This document shows positions 46,601 to 55,810 of a stretch of 64,000 bases of DNA, piece after piece. Every line of letters begins with the position of its first letter. Positions within the stretch are counted from its first letter, which is position 1. Source of the stretch: Promethearchaeia archaeon. Its GTDB lineage: Archaea > Asgardarchaeota > Lokiarchaeia > Sigyniarchaeales > SOKP01. The notes under the pieces were generated by a model, which saw nothing but the letters and a program-made list of their open reading frames with translations, did no database searches and was not told the DNA's origin. The translations under genes and the position numbers were made by a program. The stretch lies in assembly GCA_029856155.1 (NCBI GenBank), contig JAHQWL010000075.1:55561-119560 (forward strand). The letters are read 5' to 3'.

Positions 46601-47037
46601 ATTATTGTAAAGAACATGATATAATAATACAATCAAAAGAAAGAAAAAATGACATTATTGATAAGATTTTAGATTCATTTACTGCTGAGAAAGTTTCAGA
46701 GAAACCAGAAAAAATTGAACCTTTAGTTCCAGAAATCATCACAGAAAAACCAATACCTTTAATAGTATCTCCTATGAAAAAACCTATACCAACTACCACT
46801 CAAAAAGCACCTTCAAAACCAAAATCAACTCAAACAACACTTCCCATTATTACTACTGATAGAATTTTTTCTGTATTGTCAAAGGAGTGGCAAACTATAA
46901 AACATCTTATCTTTAAATTAAAAATTAAAGACATGATGGATGCTCGTTACCTTCAATTGAAGTTAAAAGAATTAGAACGTAAAGGGCAAGTATTGGTTGA
47001 GGTTAAAATGGGTAGAAAACATTGGAAATTGAAATGA
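43669..47037 (+). CDS. top6B: DNA topoisomerase VI subunit B, greatly enlarged
   Basis: 1122 aa, about twice the usual length. The GHKL ATPase is present: CSEFLDNALDAI (N box, about 43-54), FEIFDNGTGM (about 198-207) and TRGSQGFGAPSAF. Between the first two lies a ~110-residue acidic insert not found in ordinary Top6B. A coiled-coil insert (about 455-545) precedes the transducer domain (RPPTSGKG near 727). The C-terminus adds a Lys/Glu linker, a SAP-like domain (TLLNWTIKELKDYCKEHD, about 970) and a winged helix (about 1064-1122). The start is TTG. With top6A it relaxes and decatenates DNA by ATP-dependent double-strand passage. Confidence 0.92.
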   Translation: MSAFKITSEEEGKIKQGTIAEYMRKRTQLVGFEFGYWKHVQYCSEFLDNALDAIESFQWKQLKKKDSKIKFSLDQELFLEKFSILEAAKEEKRSQHLDNEAKHTLMQEFGIESTESDTAIAQELEIREEESGEIIDKEELEVEEEVKRIIDDMQEIIKPVEYIIDVEPIVILRLKEYEAASFLTSEISQKNIMSFTFEIFDNGTGMSKIDLKKFGRYLASSKSIELKQTRGSQGFGAPSAFSDAQNTTGKPVITVSKSSEQVYAMCSEFFTTSKNEKKYLIHPTEIDSPFLHGTYIKLNYLNVRYVRGYVEKYIEETAFMNPHVTLIYIDPFGKEKIYRRLATSFPPEPKYAKPHPSSTNIGDLQDLITKSENKSMSAFLQDNFVRMSSKIAKVIVDIAERDLQDKLNLLILKDGFVNLVKKKTDPIYLMRDEKRIYGRSTKPRDKLIIYQVESEELKGKYWDFISNYNKYIRDYEKINKEIKKLNNQIEKTGTKKEITAIEKEIKKFLKKIEDNRKEKDIIKGNLNNLFKDVNDGLIEQKKVRNRTDFEVLVNEVQISKVKPVDSTKEQFNSLFLAFKSMKYMAPPTDTAIPVGESILENTLIKEIGLRISDNIDDFDIPIDTIRQTTELLHEEKKRILLKEEKKIHDDEITNIKIDSEELINLNSEILGTIDILDDTFDYQQVKPTIEDILSFSDITSVESYGDLFDYFLETFTKDDDFVAAETRPPTSGKGLAYVVEAVMAYSRSIEVPKRSRDVLSRFVNRTPKLRDSADCAITKAVQSVNWKNYNLETYDNGLPRGPIKLLVNVSGPFVHLMFKSQSKNALADDEDLIKEMKYCLEAIGRRLRVYINRRASIHKSEKRASLIEKYIPTFVKSVYNIASRGESKYKAKLDIKEIEDLMKGAIGKKKAPVIVKDLKSEKPEIKEGEIKKEEPKEVETLKEEIDIKKEISIEKPKPKKELISKKTLLNWTIKELKDYCKEHDIIIQSKERKNDIIDKILDSFTAEKVSEKPEKIEPLVPEIITEKPIPLIVSPMKKPIPTTTQKAPSKPKSTQTTLPIITTDRIFSVLSKEWQTIKHLIFKLKIKDMMDARYLQLKLKELERKGQVLVEVKMGRKHWKLK

Positions 47038-47046
47038 GGAATAAAA

Positions 47047-48234
47047 ATGGCGAAAAAGCAAAATAATAATGTTTATGATTTGCGAGCAGCAAAAGATTTA
47101 TACTTTGAATATTTAGAAAGAGGAAAAGAGAAAAAGGAAATTGATCTTCCACCAGATACCGTAAAAATTGATGATCTTAATAAAAAAGAAATGCTTGATC
47201 GGTTATATAGATTGGTCGATAGAGTTCTTGAAAAAATTTATACAACTGGAAGACCTTCGATTGAGTTACCCTCTAGATCAGGTACAAATATCATTTGGGA
47301 TGAAGAAAACGATCTATTATTACTCGGTAAACAAATTATGGAAAAACATTTTCATTCACTTACTAGTGTAGCAGATATCACTAGACTAATGAGAGTCTTA
47401 GAGGTTGTCTATGAACTTCTTAACGAAGATATACATGCAACAAAAAGGGAAGTGTTCTATACTGATGTTAATCTATTTCAAGAACAAAAAAATAGTGATA
47501 AAAGTATTGAAGATGCTGCAACCATGTTATATACAACTAGAAATTCAACTCATATTGTAGCAGCTCCAAAAGGTACATGTGTAGGACGGTTAAGAATTCG
47601 CGATAGAAATGATATTATTGATTTAGAAGGATTAGGGAGTGGTGGGTGGACAATTTCACCGATGCTTGATAACATTGAAATAATTGAGTCCGACGCTGAA
47701 TTTATTCTTGTTATAGAGAAAGATGCTGCAATGATGCGCTTGGCAGAAGCTAGATTTTGGAGAAAATATCCTTGCATCCTATTAACAGCTCAAGGCGTTG
47801 GAAATGTTGCAGTAAGAATGTTTTTGAAGAGATTAAGTAAAGAATTAAATCTTCCAGTATTTAGTTTAGTTGATAGTGATCCTTATGGTCATTATATTCA
47901 CTCAGTATATTTAAGAGGCTCTAAAAGGTTAAGTTATGAATCACCTTTTCTTGCTACACCAAATATAAAACTTCTAGGAGTATTGACGAGAGATTTGGAT
48001 AAATATAAAATACCTCAAGAAGTCCGGATAAAGATGAATAAGCAAGATGAAAAACGTACCAAAGATCTACTAAACGAAGATTTTCTAAAAAAAAATAAAG
48101 CTTGGGAAGCGGATCTTAAGTTAGCTCTTAAACTCAAAATAAAAGCAGAAATACAAGCATTTGCCTCTCATGGTTTTAAATTTTTAACAGATAAATACTT
48201 ACCTGAAAAACTCACAACAGGTGATTGGATATGA
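47047..48234 (+). CDS. top6A: DNA topoisomerase VI subunit A (Spo11-like)
   Basis: 395 aa, normal length. The catalytic tyrosine is Y138 in REVFYTDVNLF, within the winged-helix (CAP) domain. The TOPRIM metal site follows: VIEKDAAMM Glu and LVDSDPYGHYI (Asp pair near 275). The subunit makes the transient double-strand break linked to ATP binding by Top6B. It starts 9 nt after top6B, and its stop overlaps the next start (ATGA), so the three genes are translated together. Confidence 0.96.
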   Translation: MAKKQNNNVYDLRAAKDLYFEYLERGKEKKEIDLPPDTVKIDDLNKKEMLDRLYRLVDRVLEKIYTTGRPSIELPSRSGTNIIWDEENDLLLLGKQIMEKHFHSLTSVADITRLMRVLEVVYELLNEDIHATKREVFYTDVNLFQEQKNSDKSIEDAATMLYTTRNSTHIVAAPKGTCVGRLRIRDRNDIIDLEGLGSGGWTISPMLDNIEIIESDAEFILVIEKDAAMMRLAEARFWRKYPCILLTAQGVGNVAVRMFLKRLSKELNLPVFSLVDSDPYGHYIHSVYLRGSKRLSYESPFLATPNIKLLGVLTRDLDKYKIPQEVRIKMNKQDEKRTKDLLNEDFLKKNKAWEADLKLALKLKIKAEIQAFASHGFKFLTDKYLPEKLTTGDWI

Positions 48235-48743
48235 GAATTTTTAAAAAGAAAGATGGCGGAGTCGTACAATTAATCGATAAAGAAGAAATGAATGAATGGC
48301 CGATTGAATTACCTTTAATTTTCATTGAATATATCAGAACTAAGCAATTAGATAATTATGGGAGTGCTAAAAAAGATGTTGAGGCGTATCTCGATGAAAT
48401 TATGACAGAGGTAGCAATCCCCAGATTAGTAAGTGTTTTAGAAGGAGATGATAGTGAAAATATTATACTGGCTCTAACTCGCATTGAAGAAATTTCAAAA
48501 AAAGATATTGAAATGGCGAAACCAATAAGAAAATATCTGAATTATCTTCTAGAGAAAAATGATAAAGAGATTGTGAAATTAGCTCAAGCAATTACAAAAA
48601 ATTTTGCTAGTGCTGAAAGAAAGAAAGAATTAGCACAAAAGAGGAAAGCCATGCATGAAAAAGAAAATTTATTCCTAGAAGGCAAAATTAGCGGAGAAGA
48701 ATACGCTAAAACCAGAAAGGAATATTTAACTTTAAAAGAGTAA
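48231..48743 (+). CDS. small helical HEAT-like protein coupled to topoisomerase VI genes
   Basis: 170 aa from the ATG at 48231, which overlaps the top6A stop (ATGA) and has GGTGAT 6 nt upstream. It is an all-helical protein with a pattern like two HEAT-type helix pairs (IPRLVSVLEGDDSENIILAL, then IRKYLNYLLEKNDKEIV) and a charged C-terminal helix (AERKKELAQKRKAMHEKEN). The function is unknown. Translational coupling to top6A suggests an accessory protein of topoisomerase VI or a DNA-associated factor, but that is inference from position. Confidence 0.75.
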   Translation: MRIFKKKDGGVVQLIDKEEMNEWPIELPLIFIEYIRTKQLDNYGSAKKDVEAYLDEIMTEVAIPRLVSVLEGDDSENIILALTRIEEISKKDIEMAKPIRKYLNYLLEKNDKEIVKLAQAITKNFASAERKKELAQKRKAMHEKENLFLEGKISGEEYAKTRKEYLTLKE

Positions 48744-48753
48744 TATCTATCTT

Positions 48754-49428
48754 ATGAATTGGGAAAATGAAAAAGGTAATTTCCATAATTTCATATTAAA
48801 CAATAAAATTATTGGATTTTTTAGAGAACCTATAAGATTAAAATCAGGTAGGCTATCTTACTGGTATGTAAATTGGAGGAATATAGCTTCCGATGTTTTT
48901 TTACTCGATCAATTAACTGATTATATTCTTTTATTTGTTGATAATTTAGGTTTAAATCCGGTATGTTTTTATGGTGTTCCAGAAGGAGCTACAAAATTAG
49001 GCGTTATTACACAATATAAATGGGCAAGAAGACAGAAAAATTATAATCCTGGAATTTACCCTTTATCTATGGGCAGAGGTAAACAAAAAGAACATGGAGA
49101 TCCGAAAGACGCATTTTTTGTAGGAATACCTAAAGGAGAAACTATTATTCTTGAAGATGTAACAACAACTGGAGAATCTCTAATTGCGACAATTAAAAAA
49201 TTGCGAGATCTAAATGTTAAAATAATTGCTACTATTGGATTAACAAATAGAAACGAATTAACAGATGACGGAAAGAGTGTTGAAGAGATAGTAAAAGAAC
49301 AAAATGTCCAGTATTATGCAATGAGCAATGCAATTGATTTATTGCCTAAAATAAAAATGAATAAAGATATTAAAAAACACATTGAAGAATACTTCAAAAA
49401 TTATGGGACTAAACAAATTAATCTCTAA
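48754..49428 (+). CDS. pyrE: orotate phosphoribosyltransferase-like enzyme
   Basis: 224 aa. The PRPP-binding motif is intact: IILEDVTTTGES near residues 130-140. An N-terminal RLKSGRLSYWYVNWRNI and FYGVPEGATKLG follow the OPRT pattern. The enzyme would join orotate and PRPP to give OMP in pyrimidine synthesis. The protein is slightly longer than most OPRTs and has an unusual RKxxYNPGIYP stretch, so a related purine or pyrimidine PRTase is possible. It begins 10 nt after the HEAT-like gene and closes the topoisomerase VI operon. Confidence 0.8.
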   Translation: MNWENEKGNFHNFILNNKIIGFFREPIRLKSGRLSYWYVNWRNIASDVFLLDQLTDYILLFVDNLGLNPVCFYGVPEGATKLGVITQYKWARRQKNYNPGIYPLSMGRGKQKEHGDPKDAFFVGIPKGETIILEDVTTTGESLIATIKKLRDLNVKIIATIGLTNRNELTDDGKSVEEIVKEQNVQYYAMSNAIDLLPKIKMNKDIKKHIEEYFKNYGTKQINL

Positions 49429-49464
49429 TATTTCTAATATATGTAAATTAAAATTATTTAAAGC

Positions 49465-50025
49465 TTAATAAAAATCTCTCCATATTTTAATAAGATTGTA
49501 TAAATAAGTGTAAAGTAATTTTTCAGAATTTGTTAATCTTCTCTCATCCTCTAAAGATAATTCAGCCATAGATAACTTTAATAGTTTTAATAACCGACTA
49601 TCAATTATATTGGAAGTATATGAATTATATCTATCCAAATCTATTTTGGGTTTATTTTTTTTTACTACTTCATTTTCCATGAACCTTTTGAATTCTTTTA
49701 TCTTATTTAAAAAAGAATTATCATTTCTTTTGATTAATTTAAAATCATCTCTCTCACCTATAGCATAACGTTGAACATCAATGTTATCACATTTTCCTGT
49801 CGGAGCAACTTTTAAAATATCTTTTTCTATGAAGGGTATTGCAGAGAATAACTTTAATCGATATTTTTTACCTTTCTCAAAGGGACCGAACGATTCTCCT
49901 AATAGAGAAAAACCTTCAAAATCATTTATACATTCCGTAATAATAATTTCATTTTTAAAGACAAAGTTTAACCTACTCAAAGAACATGCAAATCGTTCTT
50001 CAATTACTTCCAATAATAATTTCAC
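49465..50025 (-). CDS. gins23: GINS complex subunit-like protein (Gins23-type)
   Basis: 186 aa. The N-terminal beta domain (INDFEGFSLLGESFGPFEKGKKYRL, then AIPFIEKDIL) and the C-terminal helical domain (RLLKLLKLSMAELSLEDERRLTNSEKLLYTYLYNLI) match the Psf2/Psf3-like Gins23 arrangement. GINS joins MCM and the Cdc45/RecJ-like protein in the archaeal replicative helicase, and mcm is encoded 3.6 kb away. Sequence conservation in this family is low, so the subunit type is less certain than the family. The gene is divergent from the membrane/HEAT gene, with 94 nt between them. Confidence 0.7.
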   Translation of the reverse strand: MKLLLEVIEERFACSLSRLNFVFKNEIIITECINDFEGFSLLGESFGPFEKGKKYRLKLFSAIPFIEKDILKVAPTGKCDNIDVQRYAIGERDDFKLIKRNDNSFLNKIKEFKRFMENEVVKKNKPKIDLDRYNSYTSNIIDSRLLKLLKLSMAELSLEDERRLTNSEKLLYTYLYNLIKIWRDFY

Positions 50026-50119
50026 CAGATTTAATAAATTAATAAGTCTTTATATACTATACAATAGTAATTCAAGAGAAATAAACATATTATTATTTTT
50101 TTAATAAATTAAAAACCTC

Positions 50120-53100
50120 GTGAAAATTTTGGTTATAGAAATAATACTGCTTATTGTCTTTATCATCTTCTTTTTAATTGGATTTTATATAATATATAAA
50201 CAAGTTGCATTAGTTAAAAAAGGAGAATTGAGTAATAAAGATCGATTCCAGTGTTTATTCTACGGAATGATCTTTAGCTTCTCTATTATGGTTGTTTTTA
50301 CAGTTGCTGTAATTTTTACTGTAAGAACACCTGAACTTTGGGACCCTGAAACTACACCCCCAGATGTCCATCCTCTAGCATTATTAATTCCTTTTATTTG
50401 TTGCTTAATTTATTTAACAATTTATCCAATTATAGATTTCCTTTTTATTGCTTTAAGTAAAGAAAAAGATGAAGGATTGACCCCCTTTCATAAATTTATA
50501 AGAAACAAGATTATTTATCTCTCAAGTAATAAATTTACAAATGTATTAATTGCTTTAGTCTTTTTTATCTTAGTCTTTGTTCTCCCTCCTATTATATTGT
50601 CAATAATAGGGTTACCTTTTATAGTGATTTGGATAACATGGAGTCTTGTTTACCCCCTAATGATATTAACTTTTTATGGGTCTAAAGGATATATTGCTGG
50701 ACTTTCAGATGCTTATTATCATATTCCTGACGTAAGAAGATCAATTTTTCTTAATTTTGAGAATACTAAAAGAGGACTAAACCAATTCAAATCTGAACCA
50801 GGATACTACATTATCTTAGGTTTAATGATTTTTGTATTTATATGGGCTTGGATTTCATTATTCCAGACTATAGGTTTCTTTTTTACAAAAACATTGGCAA
50901 TATCAACCATGTCTTCTGTTTTTGTATTTGTAACTTTATTTTTTGGTATTATAGGATATTTTACACGTTTTTGGGGAAGAAAAATAAAATACCGAGGCAT
51001 TGATATATACTTTGCTGCTTACTTAATGGCATCTATAGGGATCAACGTTTTAGTTAATTTCTTAATAGTAAATCCTAAAAAATTGTTGTTTACTTTTAAG
51101 CTATGGACCCTCACTAATCAAATCGTTCCAAATTTTGTTATGTTTGCTTGGGCTGCTGTTATTGAAGAAATAGTATTAGTCATTTTTACTTCATACTTTT
51201 TTTTAGCAAGAAATAATGAATTTATTACTAATATTAAATATTCTAAAATTACTAAATCTGGTCAAACTTTTGATCCAATTCCACTATTTAATTTAATTAA
51301 ACATCGTAATAAGAAAATAAGCAAACATGCGGAACAAACCTTGGTATTGATGTTTGAAAGAATTCCCTTAAAAAATGAAATAGATCTTAATAAATGGAAA
51401 TTTAAAAATTCCTTGTTAGATGGAATATGTGAAGATAATCCAAATTCAAGAGAAATTTGTAAAAAAATATTAATTCAATTAGAAAAGGACATTCCAGAGA
51501 AAATATTACCTTGGATAATAGAAGCATTAGAATCTCCTAATTATGATAAATCGATCCCTATTACAAGATCACTCCTAAAAACAGATATAGATTTCATTGA
51601 AAAAATCCCTAATAATTTGATTATTAACTTAATTGAAGATTCAGAATGGAGAATAAAATTATTAGGAGTTAAAATTTTAAAAAGACTCCTAAAGAAAAAT
51701 AATGATTTGATTCATAAAGTAGATATTAAAAACCTAATAAATAACCCAAATAGTAGGATTCAAGTCGAGATTCTAAATATTTTAGCAGAATCTTCTTATG
51801 TACTTCCTATTGATACTATAATTCAAAAAATATTTCATATTAATAATGAAATTAGCGCAGCAGCAATTAAAAATCTAAAAAATCTTGACTATAAAGATAT
51901 TGACAAAAAAATGATTTCTAAAATTATTCCTCTGATGAAGGATCCATCTAGTTCTGTAAGAGCTTCAATTTTTGATGTGATTACAAAAATTGGTAATTTT
52001 AGAAAAAATAATATTCCAATTTTGCCCCTCTTTGAGGGTTTAACTGATTCAAATGAAAGAACTCGAGAAGCAGCTATAAATGTACTGGAAAAATATTTTG
52101 AAGAGGAACCCGGGTTGTTAGATATTGACAATATAATTAATAAAATCGATCCAAATAATTTTGAAGTACTAAATAGCTTTGTTTCACTTCTCGGAAGATT
52201 ATGGAAATATAACCCTGATAAAATATTAACTATTTTTTTAGCATATATAAAATTCGAAAATAAACAATTAAGAGAAAATATTTCAAATATTTTAATAGAA
52301 AAATATACTAAAAACCCTGATTTAATAGTTCAGAACTTAATTAAGATCCCAGATGTTACGAAATATATAACCAAAGGCATCATATCACAGACATTTATCA
52401 ATATTGGTAAAAGAGATCCAAAAAATATAATTCTAAGCTTAATAAATTATCTTAATGATGAAAATGATGATGTAAGATTAAATGCTCTAAATGCAATTGA
52501 TGGATTGATTGAAGAATTTGTTGATTATAGTGATTTGAAACCAATCCTATTACTATTACGGAAAGACAAAAACAAACAAGAAAAGAAAACAACCTCAAGT
52601 ATTATTTCAAAAATAGCTCAAAAAGATTCTTCTCTGATAAAACCATATATGTCTGAATTCTTACAGATATTAACTAAACAAGAGATATCTGTAAGAATTG
52701 TACTTACTAAATCTCTTTTAGATATTGCTAAAGATTCTCCAGATATCATTCCCGTCCAGGAAATTCTAAATTTTCTTAACGATCAAGATTCATTTATCCG
52801 TGAAACTAGTGCGAAAATTCTAGGGTATATTGGATATAAACTTCCGATATCAGTTACAGATGCATTAATTAACAGAGCATCAAATGATGATGAATGGATT
52901 GTCAGAGAGGCAGCTGTTACAAGTTTAGGAGAAATAATTAAACATACTGATAAAAAGGAAAAAATCATTGAAAAACTGGTTTCTTTACTTAATGATGAAG
53001 AAAATTGGGTTCGGAGGTCGGTTTTGAATATTTTATCAACTATTAAAGAGGTAAATAATTCTCACATTTCTTTTAATGATTTAAGAAATAATTTAACAAG

Positions 53101-53473
53101 CACTGATCCAAAAGTTAGAGAAGCTTCAGTTGGTTTAATTCGAATTTACAGTAATCAAATCGAAGAGATTTTTAATAAGATCGTGATATTATTAGAAGAT
53201 GAATCAAAAGAAGTAAGAGCTAGAGCTATTAATAGTTTTGTTGAAATAATACAAGAAGTAGGACTTAACCAGATTTTATCAAAATTATTAAAAAATCTAA
53301 GTGATGAAGGATCTATAGAAACTCAGCGTTCAATTGCATTAATTTTAGGACGAACTGTTAAATATGAGGATAAAGAGATTAAAAAACGAGTCATTTCTCT
53401 GTTAAAAATAAGATGTGAAATGAGCCAGGATCCTACTATTTGTGGGATCTTGCAACAATTAAAAGAGAGTTAA
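50120..53473 (+). CDS. multi-TM membrane protein with long C-terminal HEAT-repeat region
   Basis: 1117 aa with a GTG start. Residues 1-365 contain about eight to nine membrane helices. From about 385 to the end the protein is a chain of HEAT repeats; many show the D-x-xxxVRxxAhxxL pattern (DPSSSVRASIFDVITKIG, DENDDVRLNALNAIDGL, DDEWIVREAAVTSLGEII, DEENWVRRSVLNILSTI, DESKEVRARAINSFVEI). The tail would lie in the cytoplasm as a curved protein-binding scaffold at the membrane. No enzymatic motif was seen in either half. It lies between the GINS-like and MCM genes, but a link with replication is only positional. Confidence 0.8.
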   Translation: MKILVIEIILLIVFIIFFLIGFYIIYKQVALVKKGELSNKDRFQCLFYGMIFSFSIMVVFTVAVIFTVRTPELWDPETTPPDVHPLALLIPFICCLIYLTIYPIIDFLFIALSKEKDEGLTPFHKFIRNKIIYLSSNKFTNVLIALVFFILVFVLPPIILSIIGLPFIVIWITWSLVYPLMILTFYGSKGYIAGLSDAYYHIPDVRRSIFLNFENTKRGLNQFKSEPGYYIILGLMIFVFIWAWISLFQTIGFFFTKTLAISTMSSVFVFVTLFFGIIGYFTRFWGRKIKYRGIDIYFAAYLMASIGINVLVNFLIVNPKKLLFTFKLWTLTNQIVPNFVMFAWAAVIEEIVLVIFTSYFFLARNNEFITNIKYSKITKSGQTFDPIPLFNLIKHRNKKISKHAEQTLVLMFERIPLKNEIDLNKWKFKNSLLDGICEDNPNSREICKKILIQLEKDIPEKILPWIIEALESPNYDKSIPITRSLLKTDIDFIEKIPNNLIINLIEDSEWRIKLLGVKILKRLLKKNNDLIHKVDIKNLINNPNSRIQVEILNILAESSYVLPIDTIIQKIFHINNEISAAAIKNLKNLDYKDIDKKMISKIIPLMKDPSSSVRASIFDVITKIGNFRKNNIPILPLFEGLTDSNERTREAAINVLEKYFEEEPGLLDIDNIINKIDPNNFEVLNSFVSLLGRLWKYNPDKILTIFLAYIKFENKQLRENISNILIEKYTKNPDLIVQNLIKIPDVTKYITKGIISQTFINIGKRDPKNIILSLINYLNDENDDVRLNALNAIDGLIEEFVDYSDLKPILLLLRKDKNKQEKKTTSSIISKIAQKDSSLIKPYMSEFLQILTKQEISVRIVLTKSLLDIAKDSPDIIPVQEILNFLNDQDSFIRETSAKILGYIGYKLPISVTDALINRASNDDEWIVREAAVTSLGEIIKHTDKKEKIIEKLVSLLNDEENWVRRSVLNILSTIKEVNNSHISFNDLRNNLTSTDPKVREASVGLIRIYSNQIEEIFNKIVILLEDESKEVRARAINSFVEIIQEVGLNQILSKLLKNLSDEGSIETQRSIALILGRTVKYEDKEIKKRVISLLKIRCEMSQDPTICGILQQLKES

Positions 53474-53643
53474 AGTATTACAATTTTCAAAATAAATTTA
53501 ATTGTAATTCAGTAAATCTAGCGACATATTGCTCTTTTAATAGTTATTTATTTACCTAAAAATAAAAGTCAGTTCGTTAATAAGATAGATTAAAAATCAA
53601 CAATAACATTTAGGCATATTAAAAAAATTTAAGGTAATTTGTC

Positions 53644-55770
53644 ATGACAACCCCTTTATCAAGCCCTACTCAACCAATTAATAAAGTACAACGCTTTGAG
53701 GATTTTTATCGTTTATTTCAAGAAAAACCAGGCGTGTATAAGTATCAAGATCAAATTAATGATATTTACGCAAAAGGAGGAAATACTCTAATTATTCTTT
53801 ATGAAGATTTATTGGCAAGTGAACCAGATATAGCTGAATTGCTAAAACAAGATCCTGAAGCTTTATTTGAAGATGCTGTAGAAGCATTTAAGAATCTATT
53901 AAAATTTCAAGGGTCAAAACTTACTCATCAAAATTATTTTGTTAGAATAACCACTAAAGATAAAGTAAGTACTTTATTTATCCCTCTAAGAGGATTAAGG
54001 GCAAAACATATTAGTACCCTAGTCTGGTCTAATGGTATCTTAGTTAGATGTTCTACAATACGACCTAAGATAATAAAAGCCTCATTTGAATGTAATTTAT
54101 GTGGAGCTCAATTTGATATTATTCAGTTAACTTCGAGAATAAGGTGGCCTAAGTTTTGTGTAAACAAGAGATGTAAAGCAAGAGCACAAACAGATTTTAG
54201 ACTTATATCAAAAAGTTCAGAATTTATTGATTGGCAAAGCGTCATGATTCAAGAGATACCAGAAGATTTACCACCTGGAAGAATTCCTAGATCAGTTCAG
54301 GTAATTCTAACACACGATTTAGTTGATACAGTAAAACCAGGGGATAGAGTTAAATTAATGGGAGTTTTTAAATCGGTTTTAGCCCAATCGACTAAAAGTA
54401 ATAATTCTACATTATTCAAGACTTTTTTCGATATTAATTTTATAGATCCTGAAGATAAGTCAGAAGATACTATTGATCTCTCCAAAGAAGATATGAAGAA
54501 AATTGAAGATCTATCGAAAGAACCATTTATACAAAAAAAAATCGCAAGATCAATCGCTCCGGATATATATGGGAGAGAAGATCTTAAAATTGCATCAGCA
54601 TTAAGCTTATTTGCAGGGACAAGGAAGAAAAAACCCGGAGGAGGTTATAAAAGAGGTGATATTCATGTATTATTTGTTGGAGATCCAGGAACTGGAAAAT
54701 CAGAGATCCTGAAAAGTGCCATAGAGGTATCTCCACGAGGATTATACACTTCTGGGAAAGGTTCCACTGCCGTAGGTTTAACCGCGGCAGTAATAAAAGA
54801 TAACGAAACGGGTCAAATGAACCTTGAGGCCGGAGTTGTTGTATTAGCAAATGGAGGTGCAGCTGCAATTGATGAATTTGATAAAATGGATACTGCAGAT
54901 AGATCCGCACTCCATGAAGCAATGGAACAACAAACCGTAAGTATTGCTAAAGCTGGAATTGTTGCTACATTGAAAGCTCAAACAGCGATCATCGCGGCAG
55001 CTAATCCATATTCTGGAAGATATGATAGATATAAAACTCCTACTCAAAATATTAGATTACCACCTTCTCTCTTATCTCGTTTTGATTTAATTTTTATAGT
55101 TGTTGATAAACCCAATCCGGCAGATGATGCTCAAATGGCTGAGTTTATACTAAAAAATTCCATGATGAACTCAGAAGAAACGCTTGAAGAAAATGATACT
55201 TCTGTAGCACCCATCTCAAGAGATCTACTGAAAAAATATATTAAACATGCTAGAAGGACATGTAATCCCGTCTTATCTGATGAAGCTAAAGAAAGAATAA
55301 AAGAATTTTACCTTGATTTAAGAGGGCAATATGACAGTGATGATGCTATTATATCGATTTTAGCAAGAAATTTAGATGCTTTAGTTAGGCTTAGTGAAGC
55401 TTATGCTAAAATGGCGTTAAGAGATAATGTACTTAAAGAAGACGTAGAAGAAATAATTAAATTATTCAAGAGATATCTTAAAGATACAGGTTATGACGAA
55501 ACAACAGGTAAAATTGATATGGACAGAATATTTGTTGGTCAATCTAGAACTAATCTAAATAAATTAGAAACGATTATGAATAGATTAAAAGAGATCTTTG
55601 AAGAAAATAATTGGAAAGCACTTGAAAAATCTAATATTATTCAGATTTTAGAGCTAGAAGAGAATTTAGATAAAAAATTTATAGAGAATGCTTTAGATGA
55701 ATTGATAAAAGAGGGAACCCTATACGAACCTAAAAGTAACCAAATTAAATTTACAAATAAAATAGAATAA
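53644..55770 (+). CDS. mcm: replicative DNA helicase MCM
   Basis: 708 aa, normal for archaeal MCM. The N-terminal domain holds an OB fold with a zinc motif (CNLCG, then CVNKRC). The AAA+ core has Walker A GDPGTGKSEIL (about 345), Walker B AAIDEFDKM (about 406), sensor/arginine finger LLSRFDLIF (about 475). The C-terminus ends in a winged helix (about 620-708). It is the hexameric 3'-5' helicase of the replication fork, acting with GINS. It is followed by a T9 tract that may terminate it and by a convergent Rab-like gene. Confidence 0.97.
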   Translation: MTTPLSSPTQPINKVQRFEDFYRLFQEKPGVYKYQDQINDIYAKGGNTLIILYEDLLASEPDIAELLKQDPEALFEDAVEAFKNLLKFQGSKLTHQNYFVRITTKDKVSTLFIPLRGLRAKHISTLVWSNGILVRCSTIRPKIIKASFECNLCGAQFDIIQLTSRIRWPKFCVNKRCKARAQTDFRLISKSSEFIDWQSVMIQEIPEDLPPGRIPRSVQVILTHDLVDTVKPGDRVKLMGVFKSVLAQSTKSNNSTLFKTFFDINFIDPEDKSEDTIDLSKEDMKKIEDLSKEPFIQKKIARSIAPDIYGREDLKIASALSLFAGTRKKKPGGGYKRGDIHVLFVGDPGTGKSEILKSAIEVSPRGLYTSGKGSTAVGLTAAVIKDNETGQMNLEAGVVVLANGGAAAIDEFDKMDTADRSALHEAMEQQTVSIAKAGIVATLKAQTAIIAAANPYSGRYDRYKTPTQNIRLPPSLLSRFDLIFIVVDKPNPADDAQMAEFILKNSMMNSEETLEENDTSVAPISRDLLKKYIKHARRTCNPVLSDEAKERIKEFYLDLRGQYDSDDAIISILARNLDALVRLSEAYAKMALRDNVLKEDVEEIIKLFKRYLKDTGYDETTGKIDMDRIFVGQSRTNLNKLETIMNRLKEIFEENNWKALEKSNIIQILELEENLDKKFIENALDELIKEGTLYEPKSNQIKFTNKIE

Positions 55771-55801
55771 TTTAATTCTTTTAAATTATAGTTAAGATAG
55801 G

Positions 55802-55810
55802 TTTTTTTTT
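55802..55810 (+). terminator. T9 tract after mcm
   Basis: Nine T residues lie 32 nt downstream of the mcm stop codon, the usual intrinsic termination signal in archaea. They overlap the end of the convergent Rab-like gene. Confidence 0.4.
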
